Position numbers and translations under genes: made by a program. 64,000 bases of DNA, taken from Aphrocallistes beatrix (lineage: Eukaryota > Porifera > Hexactinellida > Sceptrulophora > Aphrocallistidae). The notes beneath the pieces are model-generated. The model did not search any database, was not told the DNA's origin, and worked only from the letters and a program-made list of their open reading frames with translations. Each line of letters begins with the position of its first letter. Position 1 is the first letter of the stretch. The stretch spans positions 3,410,001 to 3,474,000 of the forward strand of contig OY725502.1 of the NCBI GenBank assembly GCA_963281255.1, given 5' to 3'. Shown here piece by piece: positions 41,194 through 54,761 of the stretch.

Positions 41194-42239
41194 GCATGGG
41201 TAAAGCTATATTCTTGTACGAAATTTGAAATCTGCACAGTGGAATAGCCCAGGGATTTGAGCTTTTAACTAGCCTACAATCATTTCCATTATGGTAATCT
41301 AGTTTATAGAATGTATTGAGTAATTTTAGTTTCCTCATTATTTAGCAAGTCTTCAGGAATCCAGGAAAATTTTATGGATCACGAATATCGAAAATTATTC
41401 TAGAATTTTGATCAAGTGATTATTTAACGAGTTAGATGGCATTACATCTCATATATAAAATTAAAAATATATTAACATCCAGGGATTTAGCATTGAAATC
41501 AGGGTTTCGCTCCTAAAATCCAGGGGAATTTTCAAGAGGAGTTGGTAAGTATGTTTATGATTTATGTCATTTCATACCAATCTATACTCATGGCCGGTGC
41601 TACTGGTCCAGTTGGTACGGTTTTACCACTTTTCAAAAGTGGCCCCAGGTTGGTCATGTTAAACCGGACAACTTTGTTTTTGAGATCGGAAGAATACATT
41701 TCCAGATATGGTTCATCCAAGGTCCAGGCCTAGTATGGGGGATTGCGACCCCCAAAAGGCATTTTGGGTTTCCAGGGCCTGAGTCAGTCAATTTGTAGTC
41801 GATTCACTATGTACTAGCACTTTTAATTCAACCTTATGTGTAATATAAGAATAGTATACATCTATGTCCTCTAGTATGTATAACGAGCTACTGCTATTAT
41901 ACATAATAATTTTCCGCCAAATATCGAGGTAACTGCCTGGTACGTTGAGGGCGCCTCTATCCTTTGAAGGCGTTGTGTCTATAGTGGCCTCAGGCTTTGG
42001 ATTTGATGCTATTAATTTCGGGAGGCTATCACACTTGAGTTGTGTATCGAGTCAAAATCTACATCTCTCCGTGAGACATTCAAAAATGATTCATTAAACG
42101 AATTATTGCCTTGATTGCTTAATGGCTGTTTTTCTTCATTTAAAATTTCTCCTTCCACACGACTCTCATCGTAGGTATCAATAGGTAAGTGGGTTGACTT
42201 TCTCTGAGCATGATCTAGGACAGGGATTAAAGGCATTAT
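41194..42239. other. Intergenic, no gene recognised
   Basis: AT-rich. Contains a CCGGTGCTACTGGTCC-type fragment (41590-41660) related to the small repeat at 37814. The minus-strand frame 42012-42242 directly follows the Gypsy relic and might be the eroded end of its polyprotein, but has no recognisable motif. Confidence 0.4.
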
Positions 42240-42933
42240 CATTGTTCACAACTTCCCCTTCAGGAATATGGCTGTCTGCTTTAAATCTAGATTCATTCAT
42301 TGTTGAACGTCTGATGTGAGGTTGCAATCTATTGACATTAATCTGCAACTGTGTTCATATCTGCTTATATCTGTTTAGAATTGAATATTCCTTCCATTCG
42401 ACTCCCGAAAATTGCAAATCTGTTGGTACTGTTTCCATTTCACGAATAATCTTACCAATAAATTGATCACTAAGTTGGCATCGTCTTAATTCTTCAAAAT
42501 TTGGTAGCGAAGTAATTTCCGTGACTGCGACTCTATCGTTAGCGCCAGAAAGAGCTCTCATGATCAATTTACAAGTGTTAGCATCTAAATAGTCTTCCTC
42601 CGGCATTTCCAAGCGTGATAGTGCGTCTGCATTATCGTTGAACTTTCCAGGTCGATATTCTACTCTTGGATGATAATTGCCCATCGCCACAGTTTGCCAA
42701 TACTTTTCTGACTCGATAGCCAATCCAATGGTTTGTGATCTGTGATGATTCGAAATTCCCTCCCTACTAAATAACGCCTGAACCGTTTTAATGACTCAAC
42801 GATTCCTAAACATTATAGCTCCACTGTACTATAGCGATTCTCAGCCCCTCTTAAGGATCTACTAAAATAAGCGACTGGGTGACCTTCTTGTTCCAGGACA
42901 GCCCCCAAGCCCGTACCACTTGCGTCTGTACAT

Positions 42934-43067
42934 CAGTGGCGTAGCCAGAGCGTTTGTGATGTCCGGGCCTGCTTCCATGGTCCAAGAAAAATTTTATGTG
43001 TCTTTGCTTGTTAAGCTAAAGTTTCAAGGCTGACGCCCGGGTTGGCCCGGGTCTGGCTATGCCACTG
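42934..43067. mobile_element. 134-bp hAT MITE with perfect 8-bp target duplication
   Basis: CAGTGGCGTAGCCAGAGCGT to ...GGTCTGGCTATGCCACTG, flanked by CTGTACAT at 42926-42933 and 43068-43075. It interrupts the RNase H region of Gypsy relic 1. Confidence 0.93.
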
Positions 43068-43442
43068 CTGTACATAGGATAAAAACCTTTTCGAAATCGG
43101 GACATACTAAAACAGGATCGGATGATAATAACTCTTTCAATATAGTAAATGCTGTTTCTTCGCTTTCTTTCCAGGTAAAAGCATTGTACTTTCCTAAAAG
43201 ACGATTAAGAGGGTCTGCGATTGATGCAAAGTTCTTTATATGATATCTCCTATAGTAGCTCGCCAGTCCCAAAATTGCTCAACATCTTTTTGACATTTAG
43301 GGCGGGGCCAGTTCAGAATACTTTCAACCTTTGAAGCATCCGGTGGCATCCCTTCTTTCGAAAATGTATGACCTAGGTACGTTACAGATTTCTTCCCAAT
43401 TTCGCACTTTTTTCCCCGTATAGTCAAGTTATGGCTTTGAAG

Positions 43443-43560
43443 GGGCATGCCTAATTTCAGAGACGGGACGGAATCCCGTCCCGGAAATTAGGTACCTTTT
43501 CTGTCTCGTCCCGGAGATTAGGCATCTTGACTCGTCCCGTCTCGGAAATTAGTAATGCCC
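43443..43560. mobile_element. GGGCATGCC palindromic element with 8-bp target duplication, copy D
   Basis: GGGCATGCCTAATTTCAGAG ... CTCGGAAATTAGTAATGCCC, 118 bp, flanked by CTTTGAAG at 43435-43442 and 43561-43568. It splits the reverse transcriptase of Gypsy relic 1: the protein reads continuously into both flanks. This proves mobility of the family. Internally it is a palindrome (GGGACGGAATCCCGTCCC) plus two spaced units. Confidence 0.92.
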
Positions 43561-44330
43561 CTTTGAAGTCTACTGAATACTTCGTGTAAGGCAGCTCGAT
43601 GGGATTGAACATCAGGGGAGAAAATCAAAATATCATTAACGAAATGATCACTAATTCCTCTAAGTCCTCTCAAAACTTGATCCATAATGCGCTTGGTCCG
43701 CCTGTCAGACCAAAAGGTAGAACGTTGAATTCATACAGACCGAGACCAGGACCAGGTGAAAAAGCCGTCTTCTCTCTATCGCATTCCGCGACCGGAATTT
43801 GCCAATACTCGGAGTTTAAATCTAGCTTAGAAAAGTACTTCATTCCGCTTAATTTACTTGCACCTGGTCTGGTAGAGGCGAGGGAAATGCATCTTTATGC
43901 GTCAACTTGTTCAGACTTCTGTAGTCAATGCAGAAACGAATTGTTCTGGAAATGCCTTGTTTAATAATCTCTTCAACTCAAATAAAGATTTCTGCGGTCT
44001 CTCGCCAGGATACATCGTTCGTGCATGAAATTCACTTAAAGAAGTGAATGTTATATCTTCTGGTCTAAATGCTCCAAGTATGTAGTTTCTCCTTCACCGT
44101 GTTGTACTCTTTCCTCATCTCCATATTCAGGGTTTATACATCTCCAGAGCTTCGGCGTTCAAGCAGGTCGTCAACATGAGAGCCTTCTTATTTTCTGTCC
44201 ACTCGTTTGCTAAAGAGCAAATCTCGAAGTTGTCAATAAATTCCTCAAAATCCCCATTTTCAAACTTCTCTATCTGAACTAATTGGTTACCCATTAGTAG
44301 ACAACCACTCTCTGCTACCAAATATAACAC

Positions 44331-44693
44331 TTGCTGTAATAAGATAATCCTTTAATTATATGCACACAGACTCCTAAATATAACTCTGTACTAAGTATAA
44401 TAAGATGTTAATTCAGAAATTTGTTAAGTAACCAAAGTTAACTATTAAGTAGTATAGGATTACTGGAGATTATTTGAGATTTGATAGAGATATTATCGTA
44501 GTAACTATTGGTTGCATTTGTTGATTGAAATTAATAGATTATAGATCCACATTATATATGCATAATCTCTTTGCATTAGTAATTAACAAAGGTTTTGTTT
44601 AATTAATTAATCTTCAACCTCTGTTATATATGCATTACCCACCATACTTTGAAACAAGTTATATACGTGCTGGTTTAGTAAAGAATTTGGTAA
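44331..44693 (+). promoter_or_regulatory. Conserved upstream region of fucosyltransferase 1
   Basis: This spacer is closely conserved at 49074-49436 and 54397-54761. It includes TATATATGCATAATCTCTTTG and TTATATATGCATTACCCACC, i.e. two TATA-like tracts and ATGCAT/ATGCATAAT octamer- or homeobox-like sites, plus ATTAGTAATTAAC. Conservation is at least partly due to recent duplication, so function is inferred from position. Confidence 0.4.
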
Positions 44694-45839
44694 ATGAAGT
44701 ATATTTGGTTGATCTACCTAGTTTCAATTCTGCTACGAGGAAGCTATTGCATTGTTTTATATTTCAATAGATTCCACGAATGGTATCCAGAATATCCGGC
44801 AGGACGAATAGAAATTGCTTGTAACATAGATTGTGCAGTTGCTTCATCTCCTGCTGCGAGGGATGCCGACTTGTATTTTGTTGTATGGGATTTTGTTCTG
44901 ATATTTTCCTACTTCAAGCGGTATTTTACATACACGAAGGTACCTCAGATTGTGATGACAGGAGAGGGATATCACTTTATCAGTGCAAGTCTTTTACGAT
45001 TGGAAGTTTTGGAATCTTGGTTTGATGGGGTTTCGACAATAAATATCAATTCAGATGTACCGAACTTTCCTGGGATTAGTATGAAAGCCGCGGCTAAAAT
45101 AGAATCGAATAAAGAAGCCAAGCACAGAGGAGTGTTCATATCTAGCAATTGTGTTCCATTAACCCCAAGATTAAAAATCGCTCAAATTATATCAGAAAAG
45201 ATACCCATTGATATATATGGGAAATGTAATCCAAACAAAAGTTGGCCAAAATGTGGAGAAAAGGAATGCACAAAGATCCAACTACTCCAACGGTACAAGT
45301 TATATTTGGCGTTTGAAAACGCGATAAGTGAAAACTATGTAACTGAGAAAATCCATGATGGATACCGAGCTGGGACCTTACCTGTGTACTTTGGTACAAA
45401 AGCTATCAAAGATTATGTACCTGAACACTCCTTTATCAATGTCGAGGATTTCAGATCTCCTAAGGAATTGGGGGATTACTTGGCGAAGGTTCTGGAAGAT
45501 GAAGAATTATATCAATCATATTTTGAATGGAAGAAAAGAGATTTTTCGAAAGAATATTTAAAGAGATGGTCTCCCATTTGGGAAGCTGGAGTGATGTGTA
45601 GGGTGTGTAGGTATGCTTACGCCAAGAAACATAATCTATTCTGGAACAAAATCGAGCAAAATTTTGATGACTCCCGTGCTGGAGTTTATATCCCCATACA
45701 ACACTCGTACTCCCTACCAGCTTTCTGGTTCATTATCTCAATTAGTTTCTCCTTTTTGTTGCTGAATGTAAGACGTATTCGATTGAGGCTTTTGAGACTG
45801 TTACGTAATGCTCGTAGATTATATTACTACATTCTATAA
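44694..45839 (+). CDS. GT10 alpha-1,3-fucosyltransferase, paralogue 1
   Basis: 381 residues, single exon. An N-terminal hydrophobic stretch (residues 3-22) serves as signal anchor. The donor-binding motif of the GT10 family lies at about 201-228: YKLYLAFENAISENYVTEKI followed by HDGYRAGTLPVYFG; upstream HRGVFISSN is the other conserved strand. GT10 enzymes move fucose from GDP-fucose to GlcNAc on N-glycans or Lewis-type glycans in the Golgi. Unusually, a second hydrophobic segment (about 343-360, AFWFIISISFSFLLLN) followed by a very basic tail ends the protein, so it may be tail-anchored too. A cysteine cluster (CRVCRYAYAKKH, near 302) sits where GT10 enzymes have C-terminal disulfides. Paralogue 1 differs from 2 and 3 mainly in the N-terminal half. 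Confidence 0.9.
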   Translation: MKYIWLIYLVSILLRGSYCIVLYFNRFHEWYPEYPAGRIEIACNIDCAVASSPAARDADLYFVVWDFVLIFSYFKRYFTYTKVPQIVMTGEGYHFISASLLRLEVLESWFDGVSTININSDVPNFPGISMKAAAKIESNKEAKHRGVFISSNCVPLTPRLKIAQIISEKIPIDIYGKCNPNKSWPKCGEKECTKIQLLQRYKLYLAFENAISENYVTEKIHDGYRAGTLPVYFGTKAIKDYVPEHSFINVEDFRSPKELGDYLAKVLEDEELYQSYFEWKKRDFSKEYLKRWSPIWEAGVMCRVCRYAYAKKHNLFWNKIEQNFDDSRAGVYIPIQHSYSLPAFWFIISISFSFLLLNVRRIRLRLLRLLRNARRLYYYIL

Positions 45840-45950
45840 CCAGTGTTGTACTAACTTTTTTACCGGAGCAGGAAACTATATACTTGTAATATAATAATGC
45901 CATGTCAATAATATTCTTAATTTAGACGGACGCTATCAAGGATTTTCTAA

Positions 45951-46191
45951 GGAGGGACAGGGGGTGGGAAATTCGCCCTCCCCCCCTGAACATCGGGATA
46001 CGTTAACTGACACAACAGTTATTGGGGCTTTTTAGTATATTTTTAAGCTATAGTCATTAGCAAAATTAGTTTCGTTAGCATTTTTGCGAGAATTGAGATT
46101 CAAAAAAAGTGGGGGGCAAAGGGAGGGCAAGCTAAAAAACTTTGCTTTAAGGTTGCCTCCCATGCCCCCCCCCTAGAAACGCCACTCTATG
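45951..46191. repeat. hAT-like GC-rich MITE in the 3' flank, copy 1
   Basis: The right end read inverted is AGTGGCGTTTCTAGGGGGGG, typical of hAT tips; the left end is degenerate. Copies or parts recur at 50682-50899, 51421-51667 and 55996-56090, always 3' of a fucosyltransferase or in the rearranged segment. Confidence 0.55.
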
Positions 46192-46389
46192 CCACTAACT
46201 TTAATCTACTAAGGGTTCTCTCAGCGCCTTGATGGCCCACTTCTTCCTGGGCTTGAAACAACATTACGACTTTTCTGCTATCCGGTACTACGATAACACT
46301 ATTGCATTGTGAAAAGGCATCTACCTTGTAGGTACGCACTAATATCCCATTCTTAATCTGCAACTGTATTCTAATCTGCTTATATCTGT

Positions 46390-49073
46390 TTAGAATTGAA
46401 TTTTCCTTCCATTCGACTCACTAAGTTGGCATCGTCTTAATTCTTCAAAATTTGGTAGCGAAGTAATTTCCGTGACTGCGACTCTATCGTTAGCGCCAGA
46501 AAGAGCTCTCACGATCAATTTACAAGTGTTATCCTCTAAATAGTCTTCCTCCGGCATTTCCAAGCGTGATACCCTTCCCGTCCCAGAAATTAGTAATGCC
46601 CCTTTGAAGTCTACTGAATACTTCGTGTAAGGCAGCTCGATGGGATTGAACATCAGGGGAGAAAATCAAAATATCATTACGAAATGATCACTAATTCCTC
46701 TAAGTCCTCTCAAAACTTGATCCATAATGCGCTTGGTCCGCCTGTCAGACCAAAAGGTAGAACGTTGAATTCATACAGACCGAGACCAGGACCAGGTGAA
46801 AGTCTTCTCTCTATCGCATTCCGCGACCGGAATTTGCCAATACCCGAAGTTTAAATCTAGCTTAGAAAAGTACTTCATTCCGCTTAATTTATCTTGTACC
46901 TGGCCTGGTAGAGGCAAGGGATAGGCATCTTTATGCGTCAACTTGTTCAGACTTCAATGCAGAAACGAATTGTTCCGTCTTTCTTTCCCACCATTACTGG
47001 TGGAGATAACCAAGGGCTACTTGATAACCTAATGATATTTCTATCGCACATATCTTTGATTTGTGAATTCACTTCATGATAATATGCCTGAGGAATTAGC
47101 CGAGGCGGTACCTTGACTGGTTTCGAATCACCTGTCCTAATTCTAAACTCTTCGACTTGTGCAATACCTGGTATGGTTTTGAAAAGATCTTTATACTTTA
47201 CCAACATATCGGAAAACTGTGTTCCACATTCAGGGAGATCAATCCTTGTAGGACGACCGTATTCAGGCACAGCCCATCGACATTCCCAGTCTTCTTCCAA
47301 TGTTTTCTCAACGGCCATTACCTACGTACATCTCAGGATATGCATCACTATCCCCATGAACAGAACACGCAACTCCAGATGAATCAGGTTTCCTGTTGGC
47401 AAGGCTGGATTCGGTTAACCGGTTAACCGGCTAACCGCTGTCAATCTCGGTTAACGGTTAAGGAAATCTTAGATCGGTTAGCCGATCTGCTTTATTTTCT
47501 AAATATTCACATTAATTTCTTTGTTTTTCGAAGGAGATTCAAGAATATTACTTCTAAAAATTTGTAAATGTAATAGAATTCCTATTTTCTAACCACAAAG
47601 TATATTTCGAGACCACTGAAAATTATCAATTTTTCAATATCAGGTTAAAGCTTAGCCCAAAATCCATATTTCAACCAATTAATACTGGTATCGGTTAACC
47701 GGTTAACCGCCCTGGAGGAAACCAAAATAACCGAACCATAAAATCGGTTAACCAACCCCAGCCCTGCTGTTGGTTCCCACTGATCCAATTTCAGGGCTTC
47801 TAGCCGTCCTTGTATCAAAATATAAACTAACTCGATGACGAACTAAAAAAATCTACTCCCAGTATACAGCTTTCTATTAGAGGGGATACCACAACAAATG
47901 TCTGAAAACACCGCAGTCTTCCTATTGTGACAGGTAATTCTACCTCGGCCAAAGATTCCATTCTGTTTCCAGAAGCAGTTACTAAAGATTGCTTAGTTGA
48001 ATTCGGTTTAATATCCGCTGAGTAATTATCCAATAACATGCGATCTATTAAGCTAACTGTAGAGCCACTATCAAGCATCGCATTGAATTCTTTACTTCCG
48101 ATCTTTATCGCAACATATAAATATTTCACAGGTTTACATAGGACATGATTAGAGCAAAAGGTATAGTTGGTTGAGCCAGCTTTAGAATTTCTGGGACCTC
48201 ATCTCGGCTCCTCCGATAGGTCCCTTGTAGTTTAAATTATGCCCGACTGGAGACTGATGACAATCTCTTGCTATAGGCCCCAATTTTCCACAATTATAAC
48301 ACCGAATCTGTCTTCTAGTTTGACATTTATTCAGACAATGTTTTGCTATGTGCCCTTCTTCATCATTAACATCCTTTAGACCAAGTTGTCTCTGAATCAA
48401 CTTAACTGCTTCATCTATTGCAGTGGCAGGTATAGACCCAGAAGTCAACCTGTAATCCCACTAGCCTTATCTTCTACCCCACTGTCCAGAGTGACTTGAC
48501 TTTGCTTTACTAATGCTACAGCCTCACGATTTTCCTTATGGTCACCTATCGAATCAAAATGTGTGCCCCCTTCATTGCAGCTTCAGACGTTCTAATATCT
48601 GGAGATATTCTTATTGTATCGAATATTGCCTTAGGTAGACCACGAATGTATTGTTCGAACAACAATAGTTCCTTTGCATCTTCGCCCATTTCAGGAAATG
48701 CCTTGTTTAATAATCTCTTCAACTCAAATAAAATTTCTGCGGTCTCTCGCCAGGATACATCGTTCGTGCATGAAATTCACTTAAAGAATTTAAAATTTAT
48801 ATCTTCTGGTCTAAACGCTCCAAGTAGTTTCTCCTTCACCGTGTTGTACTCTTTCCTCATTTCCATATTCAGGGTCTTATACACCTCCACAGCTTCGCCT
48901 TTCAAGCAGATCGCCAACATGAGAGCCTTCCTATTTTCTGTCCACTCGTTTGCTAAAGAGCAAATCTCGAAATTGTCAATAAATTCCTCAAAATTCCCAT
49001 TTTCAAACTTCTCTATCTGAACAAATTGACCATTGGTAGACAACCACTCTCTGCTACCAAATACGTATAACAC
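46390..49073 (-). pseudogene. Gypsy relic 2
   Basis: Minus-strand order: Gag start (48777-49073), nucleocapsid zinc knuckle (48182-48448, [14 protein letters not shown]), protease (47827-48129, NAMLDSGSTVSLIDR), a GGTTAACC MITE (47400-47766), RT fingers (46947-47318, PWLSPPVMVGKKDGTIRFC), RT/RNase H remnant (46390-46653). At about 46570 a deletion joins RNase H sequence directly to the right half of the GGGCATGCC element seen whole in relic 1. Non-functional. Confidence 0.88.
47400..47766. mobile_element. GGTTAACC-rich MITE, copy 2, with 7-bp target duplication
   Basis: CAAGGCTGGATTCGGTTAAC to ...AACCAACCCCAGCCCTG, 367 bp, inverted relative to 40826-41193. CTGTTGG flanks both sides (47393-47399 and 47767-47773). 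It separates the protease and RT parts of Gypsy relic 2. Confidence 0.88.
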
Positions 49074-49436
49074 TTGCTGTAATAAGATAATCCTTTAATT
49101 AAATACAGACTCCTAAATATACGTAACTCTGTACTAAGTATAATAAGATGTTAATTCAGAACTCTGTTAAGTAGCCAAAGTTAACTATTAAGTAGTATAG
49201 GATTACTGGAGATTGTTTGAGATTTTTTAGATATGATCGTGTTGGATGCATTTGTGTTGATTGAAATTAATACTATAGATTATAGATCCACATTATATAT
49301 GCATAATCTCTTTGCATTAGTAATTAACATAGGTTTTCTTAAATGAATAAAACTTCAACCTCTGTTATATATGCATTACCCACCATACTTTGAAATTCAA
49401 GTTATATACGTGCTGGTTTAGTAAAGAATTTGGGAA

Positions 49437-50564
49437 ATGAATTATATTTGGTTGATCTACCTAGTTTCAATTCTGCTACGAGGAAGCTATTGCATTGTTT
49501 TATATTTCAATAGATTCCACCAATGGTATCCAGAATATTCGGCAGGACGAATGGAAGTTGCTTGTAACATAGATTGTGCAGTTGCTTCATCTCCTGATGC
49601 GAGGGATGCCGACTTGTATTTTGCTGAATGGGATATTGCTCTGATAGTTTACTACTTCAAGCGGTATTTTACATTCACGAATGTACCTCAGATTTTCATA
49701 ACAGGAGAGGGATATCACTACTTCAGTACAAGTCTCTTACGATTGGAAGTTTTGGAATCTTGGTTTGATGGGGTTTCGACATTAAGTATCAATTCGGATG
49801 TACCGTTCTATATGGGGATTAGTATGAAAGCCGTGGCTAAAATAGAATCGAATAAAGAAGCCAAGCACAGAGGAGCGTTCGTATCTAGCAATTGTGGTGC
49901 ATTAACCCCAAGATTAAAAGTCGCACAAATAATATCAGAAAAGATACCCATTGATATATATGGGAAATGTAATCCAAACAAAAGTTGGCCTAAATGCGGA
50001 GAAAAGGAATGCACTAAGATCCAGCTACTCCAACGGTATAAGTTATATTTGGCGTTTGAAAACGGGATAAATGAAAACTATGTAACTGAGAAAATCCATG
50101 ATGGATACCGAGCTGGGACCTTACCTGTGTACTTTGGTACAAAAGCTATCAAAGATTATGTACCTGAACACTCCTTTATCAATGTCGAGGATTTCAGATC
50201 TCCTAAGGAATTGGGGGATTACTTGGTGAAGGTTCTGGAAGATGAAGAATTATATCAATCATATTTTGAATGGAAGAAAAGAGATTTTTCGAAAGAATAT
50301 TTAAAGAGATGGTCTCCCATTTGGGAAGCTGGAGTGATGTGTAGGGTGTGTAGGTATGCTTACGCCAAGAAACATAATCTATTCTGGAACAAAATCGAGC
50401 AAAATTTTGATGATTCCCGTGCCGAAGTTTATATCCCCACACAACACCCGTACTCCCTCCCAGCTTTCTGGTTCATTATCTCAACTAGTTTCGCCTTGTT
50501 GTTGCTGAATGTAAGACGTATTCGATTAAGGCTTTTCAGACTGTTACGTAATGCTCGTAGATGA
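49437..50564 (+). CDS. GT10 alpha-1,3-fucosyltransferase, paralogue 2
   Basis: 375 residues, one exon, same architecture as paralogue 1: N-terminal anchor, HRGAFVSSN strand, donor motif YKLYLAFENGINENYVTEKI, C-terminal hydrophobic segment and basic tail; it stops six codons earlier than paralogue 1 because the terminal TTATATT is TGATATG. It differs from paralogue 3 by only about four residues (Y8F, G301K-type change in EAGVMC/EAKVMC, K/Q before IEQ, and FALLL/FSFLL). The frame is intact and substitutions avoid the catalytic motif, so both copies are probably active. Confidence 0.9.
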   Translation: MNYIWLIYLVSILLRGSYCIVLYFNRFHQWYPEYSAGRMEVACNIDCAVASSPDARDADLYFAEWDIALIVYYFKRYFTFTNVPQIFITGEGYHYFSTSLLRLEVLESWFDGVSTLSINSDVPFYMGISMKAVAKIESNKEAKHRGAFVSSNCGALTPRLKVAQIISEKIPIDIYGKCNPNKSWPKCGEKECTKIQLLQRYKLYLAFENGINENYVTEKIHDGYRAGTLPVYFGTKAIKDYVPEHSFINVEDFRSPKELGDYLVKVLEDEELYQSYFEWKKRDFSKEYLKRWSPIWEAGVMCRVCRYAYAKKHNLFWNKIEQNFDDSRAEVYIPTQHPYSLPAFWFIISTSFALLLLNVRRIRLRLFRLLRNARR

Positions 50565-50841
50565 TATGACTACATTCTATAACCAGTGTTGTACTAACTT
50601 TTTTTACCGGAGCAGGAAACTGTATACTTGTAATATAATAATGCCATGTCAATAATATTCTTAATTTAGACTGACGCTATCAGGGGTTTTCTAAGGGGGG
50701 ATACGTTAACTGACACAACAGTTAATGGGGCGAAGTTTATTTTTAAGCTATAGTCATTAGCAAAATTAGTTTCGTTAGCATTTTTGCGAGAATTGAGATT
50801 CACAAAAAGTGGGGGGCAAAGGGAGGGCAAGCTAAAAAACT

Positions 50842-50866
50842 GGGGGGGGGGGGGGGGGGGGGGGGG
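50842..50866. repeat. Poly-G run of 25
   Basis: An uninterrupted run of 25 G followed by CGGTTGCC. The same site in the sister repeats reads CTTTGCTTTAAGGTTGCC, so the run replaces ordinary sequence. It may be a true expansion or an assembly artefact, and the length should not be trusted. Confidence 0.8.
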
Positions 50867-50899
50867 CGGTTGCCTCCCCATGCCCCCCCCCTAGAAACG

Positions 50900-51352
50900 C
50901 TGTGCCTGAATACGGTCGTCCTACAAGGATTGATCTCCCTGAATGTGGAACACAGTTTTCCGATATGTTGGTAAAGTATAAAGATCTTTTCAAAACCATA
51001 CCAGGTATTGCACAAGTCGAAGAGTTTAGAATTAGGACAGGTGATTCGAAACCAGTCAAGGTACCGCCTCGGCTAATTCCTCAGGCATATTATCATGAAG
51101 TGAATTCACAAATCAAAGATATGTGCGATAGAAATATCATTAGGTTATCAAGTAGCCCTTGGTTATCTCCACCAGTAATGGTGGGAAAGAAAGACGGAAC
51201 AATTCGTTTCTGCATTGACTACAGAAGTCTGAACAAGTTGACGCATAAAGATGCCTATTCCTTGCCTCTACCAGACCAGGTGCAATATAAATTAAGCGGA
51301 ATGAAGTACTTTTCTAAGCTAGATTTAAACTTCGGGTATTGGCAAATTCCAG
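50900..51352 (+). pseudogene. Inverted Gypsy RT fragment inserted in the 3' flank of paralogue 2
   Basis: This segment is the reverse complement of the RT fingers region of relics 2 and 3 (about 46830-47275). It gives the only uninterrupted RT frame of this lineage (50902-51378), including PWLSPPVMVGKKDGTIRFC and IDYRSLNKLTHKDAY. Its right edge joins directly to AGGAAACTGTATACTTGTAA, a second copy of sequence found just after paralogue 2 at 50615. The flank is thus duplicated around an inverted insert, a sign of template switching or microhomology-mediated repair. Confidence 0.85.
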
Positions 51353-51869
51353 CAGGAAACTGTATACTTGTAATATAATAATGCCATGTCAATAATATTC
51401 TTAATTTAGACGGACGCTATCAAGGATTTTCTAAGGAGGGACAGGGGGGGGGAAATTCGCCCTCCCCCTGAACATCGGGATACGTTAACTGACACAACAG
51501 TTATTGGGGCTTTTTAGTTTATTTTTAAGCTATAGTCATTAGCAAAATTAGTTTCGTTAGCATTTTTGCGAGAATTGAGATTCAAAAAAAGTGGGGGGCA
51601 AAGGGAGGGCAAGCTAAAAAACTTTGCTTTAAGGTTGCCTCCCATGCCCCCCCCTAGAAACGCCACTCTATGCCACTAACTTTAATCTGCTAAGGTTCTC
51701 TCAGCGCCTTGATGGCCCACTTCTTCCTGGGCTTGAAACAACATTACGACTTTTCTGCTATCCGGTACTACGATAACACTATTGCATTGTGAAAAGGCAT
51801 CTACCTTGTAGGTACGCACTAATATCCCATTCTTAATCTGCAACAGTGTTCTAATCTGCTTATATCTGT

Positions 51870-54396
<2,527 letters not shown>

Positions 54397-54761
54397 CACT
54401 TGCTGTAATAAGATAATCCTTTAATTAAATACAGACTCCTAAATATACGTAACTCTGTACTAAGTATAATAAGATGTTAATTCAGAACTCTGTTAAGTAG
54501 CCAAAGTTAACTATTAAGTAGTATAGGATTAATGGAGATTTTTGAGATTTGATAGAGATATGATCGTGTTGGATGCATTTGTTGATTGAAATTAATACTA
54601 TAGATTATAGATCCACATTATATATGCATAATCTCTTTGCATTAGTAATTAACATAGGTTTTCTTAAATGAATAAAACTTCAACCTCTGTTATATATGCA
54701 TTACCCACCATACTTTGAAATTCAAGTTATATACGTGCTGGTTTAGTAAAGAATTTGGGAA

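Larger units (their letters stand above)
42355..44330 (-). pseudogene. Gypsy relic 1 (gag start, RT, RNase H fragments)
   Basis: A second Gypsy lineage, distinct from the element at 27-32 kb. Minus-strand order: Gag start (44127-44330, VQIEKFENGDFEEFIDNFEI), RT palm (around 43600-43980, seen as an inverse of other copies), RT end (43236-43448, YLGHTFSKEG), RNase H (43057-43272 and 42355-42723, YHPRVEYRPGKFNDNADALS). Protease, nucleocapsid and part of RT are deleted and many frames are broken. Two MITEs interrupt it (42934, 43443). No LTRs found. Non-functional. Confidence 0.85.

Noticed and set aside
48538..49020. Plus-strand frames of about 160 residues at 48538-49020 and 53896-54396
   Set aside because: Both are antisense to the gag start of Gypsy relics 2 and 3; their similarity to each other reflects the segmental duplication.
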